From positions 1 to 50,343 of the forward strand of contig NBMH01000047.1 in assembly GCA_002084875.1 (NCBI GenBank): a stretch of DNA of 50,343 nt, given 5' to 3'. The notes below the pieces were generated by a model. It did no database searches. It saw nothing but the letters and a program-made list of their open reading frames with translations, and was not told where the DNA came from. The translations under genes were made by a program, and so were the position numbers. Below, piece by piece: positions 44,902 to 50,343 of this stretch (its first letter is position 1; every line of letters starts with the position of its first letter). Origin of the DNA: Anaerolineaceae bacterium 4572_78 (GTDB lineage: Bacteria > Chloroflexota > Anaerolineae > 4572-78).

Positions 44902-45672
44902 CTACTTAACTTTCGTAAAAATAACTTCATAAGAATAGTGATGAAGCGAATTAGCCACAGGATTGCCCGTTTCACGACACATTTCATTACGTGAAATATC
45001 GGGCGAAAGAGGACCCACCACATGACTACTAGCTCCCATAACAGTCAATTGATAAGCTCCATTGAACATAGCAAAATCTGTCAAGCCAGCATGTTCTATT
45101 TTGTCACCCGTCTTTAAAATTGCCTCACCACCACCATCCCACCAAACACGAACTTGAACATCAGGTATGCCTTTCCCATCCCTATCCATCACATATACAA
45201 AAATGTGATGCTTCCCCGCATTTTCACAAGCAGAAAGCCGCCGCACAGAAGCAATAAAATCAAAATCGGGAGTAGGTGTTTTTGTTGGTCCAGTAACTCG
45301 ACTTTTTGCTGAAATAGGTCGCGTTTCTGTTGGCATTGGCGTATTTGTTGGTGTACGCGTCGATGTCGGAGTAGGAGTCATGCTTGGTGTTAATGTTGGC
45401 ACAAATGTTCCCGTCGAAGTCGGATTAATGCTATTATTCCGAGTAGCAAACGGTGTTGGTGTGACAGGTGTAAATGTTGGTAAGGGTGTCTTAGTTGACG
45501 GTGCATGTGCCAAAACAACATGTCTTAAACCAAATTGTTCAACTGGCTTTTCCCAGGTAACAATCACAAAAAAGCCCATCACAATAATAGTGTTCAAAAG
45601 AGCAAGCAAGCCAATAACTATACTCAACTCCCAAAAAGATAATTTGACAGTCTCACGCCATATCATTTTCAC
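44902..45672 (-). CDS. Membrane-anchored Thr/Pro stalk protein with a C-terminal Ig-like domain
   Basis: 256 residues with a GTG start at 45672; GAGG lies seven bases upstream, better placed than for the ATG two codons later. One membrane helix (ELSIVIGLLALLNTIIVMGFFVIVTW), a stalk of TPTP/TPTST repeats (about 55-130), then a folded domain of about 115 residues: CENAGKHHIFVYVMDRDGKG, PDVQVRVWWDGGGEAIL, FAMFNGAYQLTVMG. It resembles carboxypeptidase-regulatory/Ig-like beta sandwiches ('D-x-x-G-x-P-v-x-g-v-x-V'), used for carbohydrate or protein contact outside the cell. Cys residues at both ends of the domain may form a disulfide. Paired with 43893-44819. Confidence 0.65.
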   Translation of the reverse strand: MKMIWRETVKLSFWELSIVIGLLALLNTIIVMGFFVIVTWEKPVEQFGLRHVVLAHAPSTKTPLPTFTPVTPTPFATRNNSINPTSTGTFVPTLTPSMTPTPTSTRTPTNTPMPTETRPISAKSRVTGPTKTPTPDFDFIASVRRLSACENAGKHHIFVYVMDRDGKGIPDVQVRVWWDGGGEAILKTGDKIEHAGLTDFAMFNGAYQLTVMGASSHVVGPLSPDISRNEMCRETGNPVANSLHHYSYEVIFTKVK

Positions 45673-45693
45673 AATTGTGCCTCGATTCTTTAA

Positions 45694-45752
45694 TCATGTA
45701 GCACGGACAAGATATCCGTAATTCTGAACGGACTAGAAGTCTATTCTACATG
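45694..45752. repeat. Palindromic dispersed repeat
   Basis: CATGTAG ... CTACATG ends enclose ACGGACAAGATATCCGT and ACGGACTAGAAGTC. Related to 28868-28922. The rest of 45753-46133 holds the MITE at 45849 and an AT-rich leader with a small GCAA hairpin; no riboswitch was recognised. Confidence 0.6.
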
Positions 45753-45848
45753 CACTTTACATAATAACTTTACATAAGTATATCACAAAATTTTTATCAT
45801 GACAAATTTGAAAACAAAAATAGTTTTATTAATAGAGTCATTGCGTAA

Positions 45849-45960
45849 TAAAAAACATGGCTTGGGATATTTATGGAGCGAAAAAGCTTGCTTTTTCATG
45901 TCAAAGCAAGCTTTGATGCTCCAATTTATCTTGTCAAAAAATAGCATTGAACAGTCCTAG
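45849..45960 (+). mobile_element. MITE-like element, type A, shortened copy with perfect core
   Basis: AAAAAACATGGCTTGGGATA, then directly TTTATGGAGC, core GAAAAAGC-TT-GCTTTTTC, ATG, TCAAAGC-AA-GCTTTGA, TGCTCCA (outer stem 6 bp: TGGAGC/GCTCCA), TTTATCTTGTCAAAAAATAG, CATTGAACAGTCCTAG. The left end is missing and about 30 bases of the left arm are deleted. Confidence 0.8.
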
Positions 45961-46133
45961 GTGGAGTGTGAATGGTTACCCAAAAACAGTAAAAAGAAAA
46001 GTGTACAAGAAATTTGCCTTAACAAAAGAAAAGGTGTATACATGGAGGTTATATATTGCAAATCGGTTTTTGCAATAATGCTCTTAAATGCAAATGACTT
46101 AAGACAACTACTATAGTACTGGGAAAGAGGTAA

Positions 46134-47534
46134 ATGATGCTCAAATTTCTAGCGAAACTAAGTCATAAATCAGATATTGTCTGGCTTGATTTGGGGGATT
46201 TAGGTGACTTAGTTTATCCTGATGGCCCCCATGAACAATGGCAAGACCATGGTTTGGGATTGCTCCGAACTATTTTGCACCAAAATGGAGTTATAACCGA
46301 TTTGCTTTCGACTAGACTTGTGACAAATTGGGATACTCTTCGCCGCCAGTTGCATGGCTATAACATGCTAATTATGAATGTGCGAAGTTATACTTTCCCG
46401 ATAGCTCATCAAGCGGCAAAGATATTTAAGGAAGTAAATCCAGACGGTATTGTATTGGTGGGCGGTATGCATGCCACAGTGGCACTTGATGAAATGTTAG
46501 GAGTGTCGTACTTCGACAAAATATGTCGGGGGGCGGGCGAAAATATCATTGTGGACATGGTCAAAGACCCGCATGCTTTTGAACGCGTAACGGTTGGCAT
46601 GGGAGCAAAATCAATGGCAGATTGGCTGATGATAGACCGCACTTTGTGGCCCAAACCTGCTCGACGATTACGCCGAAATTTTCATTGGCCTCTCGAACCA
46701 TCTTGCGGTTGGGGACCACCACCCGTAGCAACAATTTTGACCAGTCGAGTTTGTCCATGGCAATGCGTCTTTTGTAATGAAAATTCGTATATTCCCAGCA
46801 TGGGACGCAAGCCCGTTGACATGGTCATTGATGAATTGAATTATCTTGATAACAAATATGGTGTTGGTTCTATTGTCATTCATGATTCGATGTTTTTTCA
46901 ACATCCACGCTGGTTAAATGAATGGATAGAAAAATACCCCCGCAAAGCAAATAAGATTTATCCTTATTGGGCAGCTGGGCGGTCGGATACGGTTCGACAG
47001 TGGCCCGATTTATTCGAGGCATTAGTGCGAGAGACAAATTGGGATACAATTTCGATTGGATTCGAGTCGGGCAGTGACCGCATTTTGCGTTTGCTCAATA
47101 AAGAATGTACCGAAGATGATAACTATTTTGCCATTGAGTTCCTCAATCGCATTGCAGATGACATGGAACGCGAAGGAAAAAAGCCTCCCAAATTCTGGGC
47201 GAATATCATGCTTGGTATTCCTGGTGAAACGCATGAAGATGCTTTTAAGACTATGCGAATGGTGAAAACGATGAGGCATGTTTTTCCTTCCATTTCATAT
47301 TACGCTCCCTATCCTGGTTCAGCACTCGGCTATCAACTGATTGCCGAAGGAAAAAGTCTTATGTCGAAAGACAATTATCATCGTTTTCCTGGTGATGAAA
47401 AAGTGAAGGGCATAGATTATGGATTTTATCGTGATTTGCTGGCGGGCAAATATGATGATGAGGTGAATAAAGGATTAGCCTCATATCAAGCAAGTAAGTC
47501 GGGAGTCTTTTCAGAGGCGTTGATTAAGGCATAA
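46134..47534 (+). CDS. B12-binding-domain radical SAM protein
   Basis: 466 residues. An N-terminal cobalamin-binding-like domain (about 40-150: HGLGLLRTILHQNG, LIMNVRSYTFPIAHQAAKI, VLVGGMHATVALDEML) is followed by a radical SAM core with the cluster motif C207-x3-C211-x2-C214 (CPWQCVFC), then IVIHDSMFFQHPRWLNEWIE, GFESGSDRILRLLNK and MLGIPGETHEDAFKTMRMV, the usual GxE and GIPGE strands. The B12 domain lacks a clear DxHxxG, so the cofactor may be held base-off without His, or not bound. Such enzymes do methylations or ring changes in lipid, pigment or natural-product paths; the substrate is unknown. GAGG precedes the ATG. A 68-residue gene follows 15 bases later. Confidence 0.88.
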   Translation: MMLKFLAKLSHKSDIVWLDLGDLGDLVYPDGPHEQWQDHGLGLLRTILHQNGVITDLLSTRLVTNWDTLRRQLHGYNMLIMNVRSYTFPIAHQAAKIFKEVNPDGIVLVGGMHATVALDEMLGVSYFDKICRGAGENIIVDMVKDPHAFERVTVGMGAKSMADWLMIDRTLWPKPARRLRRNFHWPLEPSCGWGPPPVATILTSRVCPWQCVFCNENSYIPSMGRKPVDMVIDELNYLDNKYGVGSIVIHDSMFFQHPRWLNEWIEKYPRKANKIYPYWAAGRSDTVRQWPDLFEALVRETNWDTISIGFESGSDRILRLLNKECTEDDNYFAIEFLNRIADDMEREGKKPPKFWANIMLGIPGETHEDAFKTMRMVKTMRHVFPSISYYAPYPGSALGYQLIAEGKSLMSKDNYHRFPGDEKVKGIDYGFYRDLLAGKYDDEVNKGLASYQASKSGVFSEALIKA

Positions 47535-47549
47535 CATTAGGAGGTCAAC

Positions 47550-47756
47550 ATGAGCAGTTTTAGCAACCCACATTACATGTATTTATTTGAAATGAAAAAT
47601 GGTAAACAAAAGTTAGCCTACGGACAATCTCCTCAAGATGCGTTGGACATTTTGCGGATTCGCTTGACGGAAGATGAAATGATGGCAATTATCACCGATG
47701 AATGTGTTAAAATCAATCAACGAAAATTGCAGGAGTATGTGCATAATTTGGGTTGA
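47550..47756 (+). CDS. Small protein downstream of radical SAM gene, unknown
   Basis: 68 residues with an excellent ribosome site (AGGAGG six bases before the ATG), 15 bases after the radical SAM stop. Sequence: MSSFSNPHYMYLFEMKNGKQ, then KLAYGQSPQDALDILRIRLT and a helical tail. It looks like a small alpha/beta fold with no Cys, no membrane helix and no known motif. The tight spacing suggests it works with the radical SAM enzyme, as substrate peptide, recognition element or accessory subunit; this is inference. Confidence 0.6.
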   Translation: MSSFSNPHYMYLFEMKNGKQKLAYGQSPQDALDILRIRLTEDEMMAIITDECVKINQRKLQEYVHNLG

Positions 47757-47969
47757 GTTCAAGATAACACCAAGTGCTGGCGGGCTAACCAGCTAAATTG
47801 GAATAGAAACCAACTCCCGCCCTTGCCAACCACGTTTTGTTATTTGGTTGGGTTTATTACTTTGCCAACCGGTTATCCTAAAAAGCATGACTACTTGCCC
47901 ATGTAACACAGTCAGTATCAATCAGTAGACTGGGGAGTACGGAACATGGTTGATCAATGATAAAAAAGA

Positions 47970-48009
47970 AAAGACAAAACCTCAAATGTAATTTCGAAGC
48001 TTTGTCTTT
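47970..48009. terminator. Likely terminator between the small gene and the secreted protein gene
   Basis: AAAGACAAA (47970-47978) pairs with TTTGTCTTT (48001-48009) around a 22-base loop that has some inner pairing. It sits between converging genes. 47757-47969 contains GGTTGG/CCAACC-rich short repeats and no gene. Confidence 0.5.
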
Positions 48010-48028
48010 AGAGAAAAATTAGCAATGA

Positions 48029-49291
48029 TTAAGGAGCAACATATCTAAATAATGTTTCATTATTATTACCTGCCGCATTAGCTTTTACACAAGAAGTACC
48101 TTTGTTATGGTCAACATACTGACCATTGCCGATATTTTTAATCTTGAAAACATAAGGTTCTTGTTCCTCATAAAAGAATAGTGTATCAGCATCTGTTAAA
48201 TCTGTGGAATCTTGCCACAGGGAATTATTTGCATGGCGTGAAAGATACTGGTGGTTATTTCCTCGATAAGCCACTTGTGTGGATGAATCAACATCGTCCA
48301 CATACCACTGTTCAAATGCCCCATCGTAAAAACGATTGGTATGAACACAATCAGTGCCATTTTCAGAGGATAGAAATTTACCTTGTACGCCATTGGGGGG
48401 ACTACCACTGTATTCAGCAGCAATACTGGTTACTTCAGTGGATGAACCACCACCTTGATAAAGTTGTCCTGAACATTCGGACCCAAAAGTACCCATGTAC
48501 CACAAATAAGGATTATTTTGTATATAAGGTGCAACTCCAAATTGTGGACACATAACAGTGGCATATATATAGTTGGATGAAAATTGAATACTATTATCCG
48601 TAATATCGGAAGGGATATGTGCCCAAAAATGATCTCGTTTATATTTGAAGTCGTTGGCATAAAAACCCCCATTACAATCAAACAAACATGAACCATTTAA
48701 TGCAACTTGGGCAAATATCACATCTGAGTTACTCACATATATTTTGGCCACATCTTTAACGGCTGTAGTGGCATTATTTCGAAAGCGGACAATCCAATGA
48801 TCACCATTATAAACGAATTGAACACGCAGTGCAGTTGGATTTGTTGCACTTAATCCCATATCACCCCTATCACTAAGGCAAGCTGTATGCCGCTCATTGA
48901 AATCAGTCCATACCTCCATACCTTGCAAACATTCAATGTCAGGAGATGAAGCAACTTGGGGCACAGCTGCAAACCAATGAACCCCTTGTTCTGTTGACAT
49001 CAAACCAGCTATCAATTCATTCCCATCACTTGTTCTGAGTTGAAGTGAAATAAGCAATTCATCATATAAAAAACGTTTATTTTCTCGCTTTAAAACGGGA
49101 TCTCCAGTAACTATACCTGTTGAAGTCAAATAAATATAGTAGTTTCCAGCTTTTTTTACTGTGTTTGACTCACTCATTGAAGGAAATCCCACTAGCACAT
49201 AATTAGTGCGCGATACTTGTCCCAACACATCGCTTTGAGGTAACATCAACATTATGCTAATAATACTAATCAAGTAAAATAACTGTTTCAT
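48029..49291 (-). CDS. Secreted protein with C-terminal fascin-like beta-trefoil part
   Basis: 420 residues. Signal peptide MKQLFYLISIISIMLMLPQS, cleaved near VLGQ. A long beta-rich middle (about 30-330) has six or more cysteines (SCLFDCNGG, VMCPQFG, SECSGQL) likely paired in disulfides, and no family I recognise. The last 95 residues contain FLSSENGTDCVHTNRFYDGA, QYLSRHANNSLW, and GQYVDHNKGTSCVKANAAGN, the 'G-x-Y-V/L ... A-N-x-x-x-x-x-E-x-F' pattern of fascin/ricin-like trefoils that bind sugars or proteins. The ribosome site GGAG lies inside the end of the upstream gene, whose stop is one base away, so the pair is co-translated. Probably a surface or extracellular binding protein. Confidence 0.65.
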   Translation of the reverse strand: MKQLFYLISIISIMLMLPQSDVLGQVSRTNYVLVGFPSMSESNTVKKAGNYYIYLTSTGIVTGDPVLKRENKRFLYDELLISLQLRTSDGNELIAGLMSTEQGVHWFAAVPQVASSPDIECLQGMEVWTDFNERHTACLSDRGDMGLSATNPTALRVQFVYNGDHWIVRFRNNATTAVKDVAKIYVSNSDVIFAQVALNGSCLFDCNGGFYANDFKYKRDHFWAHIPSDITDNSIQFSSNYIYATVMCPQFGVAPYIQNNPYLWYMGTFGSECSGQLYQGGGSSTEVTSIAAEYSGSPPNGVQGKFLSSENGTDCVHTNRFYDGAFEQWYVDDVDSSTQVAYRGNNHQYLSRHANNSLWQDSTDLTDADTLFFYEEQEPYVFKIKNIGNGQYVDHNKGTSCVKANAAGNNNETLFRYVAP

Positions 49292-49292
49292 T

Positions 49293-50057
49293 TTAATTAT
49301 CTCCGTTCTTGTCTAAAAGGCAGTACCAAAATTCAGGATCGCTTTTATCCTCTGGTGGGTCAATACGAATAACTTGGTCACCTGCCGCTAAATCAAAATG
49401 GGTGTCAATGACCATTTGTACATCAGTACCTATAGGAACATTAACGTACACTTTTCTATTTGTGCTACCACGTTTCCCATAAATAGCATACCGCTCACAT
49501 TGTGATAAATTAGGTTCTAAATTAATTATTTCGGGTGCATGAGGATCATCTACAAAAACGGCAAGTCCTGAGGAAGGGGCAAGTCTAAGAATTTCGTCTC
49601 CTTCTTGGGTGTTTACATACTCTTGAATGATTTGGTCTGCACCAATCTTAGAATCATCAAAAAGTAACCGCTCTTTTTTACCATTTTTCCCTCTTTGCAC
49701 AATAATGCTTGCTTTATTCAAATGACTTGCATCAGGTGCCAAATCAATAACTGCCATCGTTGGACGGCGGGTTGGCACAGTGTAAGTCCCCTTTTTAATA
49801 GCAGTAGCTCGCATAATAGCAGTAGCTCGCATTTGATTGGGGTCAGGCGTTGCTGTGGGCGGACTGCCATCAGGACCACGCCAACCTTGTACTTCGCCAT
49901 CTTCAAACGTAACAGGAGTCGGATACAAGGCATTGTATAGTTCCTCAATAGTACCCCGTGGTAATTTAGGGTCATCTGCCCATATTGATATTGAAACAAA
50001 AGCTGACAACAAAGCAATTGTTGTTACCAAAAATAAAACATACTTGCGTTTTTTCAT
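49293..50057 (-). CDS. Secreted or anchored protein of unknown function
   Basis: 254 residues. Signal peptide MKKRKYVLFLVTTIALLSAF, with cleavage possible after ISIWA; otherwise it stays as an anchor. A Pro/Thr spacer follows, with a small tandem repeat MRATAIMRATAI (bases repeated at about 49795-49835). Two similar beta modules come next: RGKNGKKERLLFDDSKIGAD then QIIQEYVNTQEGDEILRLAP, and KRGSTNRKVYVNVPIGTDV then QMVIDTHFDLAAGDQVIRID. Each runs 'basic strand, turn, V/I-rich strand, GD-x-I/V-x-R-I/L', suggesting a duplicated fold. No known family. It is first of a two-gene unit with 48029-49291. Confidence 0.6.
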   Translation of the reverse strand: MKKRKYVLFLVTTIALLSAFVSISIWADDPKLPRGTIEELYNALYPTPVTFEDGEVQGWRGPDGSPPTATPDPNQMRATAIMRATAIKKGTYTVPTRRPTMAVIDLAPDASHLNKASIIVQRGKNGKKERLLFDDSKIGADQIIQEYVNTQEGDEILRLAPSSGLAVFVDDPHAPEIINLEPNLSQCERYAIYGKRGSTNRKVYVNVPIGTDVQMVIDTHFDLAAGDQVIRIDPPEDKSDPEFWYCLLDKNGDN

Positions 50058-50139
50058 AAAAACCTCCTTGAAACAAAATTATCATAAAAATAGAACAATT
50101 TACATGAACTATTTTATCACATTTTAATAAAAAAGTCTA

Positions 50140-50203
50140 TCACCCACAGGGTGAATCTCTGTCACCCACAGGGTGAAAAACCGTGTCACCCTACAGGTGA
50201 CAC
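50140..50203. repeat. Three iterated palindromes (TCACCC-ACA-GGGTGA type)
   Basis: TCACCCACAGGGTGA at 50140-50154 and again at 50162-50176, then GTGTCACC-CTACA-GGTGACAC at 50183-50203. Centres are 22 and 24 bases apart. They lie directly after the LuxR-type stop codon and upstream of the secreted-protein gene. They could be operators, a terminator cluster or REP-like units. Confidence 0.7.
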
Positions 50204-50205
50204 AA

Positions 50206-50343
50206 CTATTGACTTTTATTAATATTGACTGGTTGAATACCCATAGCTATATGGATAATTTCTTGCCGTTTTTTCAAATCTAACTTTATCAAAATCCGTT
50301 TCACATGCGTTTTCACTGTGTTGATACTTACGTACAAATCATT
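50206..50343 (-). CDS. LuxR-type transcription regulator, C-terminal HTH end (runs off window)
   Basis: 46 codons visible, ending TAG at 50208-50206: NDLYVSINTVKTHVKRILIK, then LDLKKRQEIIHIAMGIQPVN. SxNTVKTHVxRIxxKL is the recognition helix of the GerE/LuxR HTH. The N-terminal domain (receiver, MalT-like or other) is outside the window, so the signal it senses is unknown. As the next gene upstream of the secreted pair, it could control them. Confidence 0.85.
   Translation of the reverse strand, partial: NDLYVSINTVKTHVKRILIKLDLKKRQEIIHIAMGIQPVNINKSQ

Noticed and set aside
45961-46133. Cobalamin riboswitch before the radical SAM gene
   Set aside because: No B12-box-like sequence or conserved multi-stem layout could be recognised; only a small GCAA-type hairpin is present.
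50140-50203. Short CRISPR array
   Set aside because: The units are self-complementary palindromes only 15-21 bases long with 6-7 base gaps; there are no spacers and no cas genes in the window.

Overview
The window looks like an AT-rich bacterial chromosome, most likely Chloroflexota of the Anaerolineae type. This placement is an inference from gene style: a SecA with an N-terminal helical insertion and a SEC-C tail, a dnaG-rpoD pair, a MalF/MalG sugar ABC transporter, Thr/Pro-rich membrane proteins and abundant short palindromic repeats. No rRNA, tRNA or CRISPR array was seen.

Layout. 1-3.7 kb (minus): a partial AAA ATPase, a cytidylate-kinase-like protein, a GT87-type membrane glycosyltransferase, a response regulator and a STAS protein. 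3.8-13 kb is a glucan-use locus: GH13 alpha-glucosidase, Uma2-like nuclease, GH3 beta-glucosidase with its own strong promoter (plus), then a sugar transporter (binding protein, MalF, MalG; minus) whose binding protein is two full copies fused in tandem. 13.2-16.5 kb: GT2 transferase and a large ParB-domain protein. 16.9-23.2 kb (plus): secA, an IS1-like remnant and a broken STAND-ATPase/TPR membrane protein. 23.5-29.9 kb (minus): Mrp, an acetyl-CoA-synthetase-like ligase, GtrA, O-antigen ligase and a UDP-glucuronate decarboxylase-like epimerase. 30.5-36.9 kb: broken ATP-grasp, a small membrane protein, a GT87-like protein, a YdjM-like hydrolase, a second sigma factor, broken RNase Z and a broken SDR. 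37-43.5 kb (minus): frameshifted GT39-type transferase, DUF5996 remnant, FKBP lipoprotein, rpoD, dnaG. 43.9-50.3 kb: two Thr/Pro-rich membrane proteins, a B12-binding radical SAM protein with a small partner, two secreted proteins and the end of a LuxR-type regulator.

Two themes stand out. First, at least seven genes lack a conserved internal block (about 35-50 codons where it can be estimated). They are GH3, malF, the STAND ATPase, the ATP-grasp, rnz, the SDR and dnaG. Two of these deletions are in frame and five shift the frame. Loss of the TOPRIM metal-binding motif from dnaG, an essential gene, means this is either an assembly problem or something unusual about the genome. Second, the intergenic space is full of repeat families. 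The most structured is a MITE-like element with ends TAGGGCTGTTCAATGCTA / TAGCATTGAACAGCCCTA. Its core of about 50 bp folds as two hairpins inside an outer stem, and copies differ by a compensatory base-pair change in the second hairpin.

Central functions (secretion, primase, housekeeping sigma factor, RNase Z, Fe-S carrier) are mixed with envelope glycan genes and carbohydrate uptake. This fits a heterotrophic, glycan-fermenting lifestyle.
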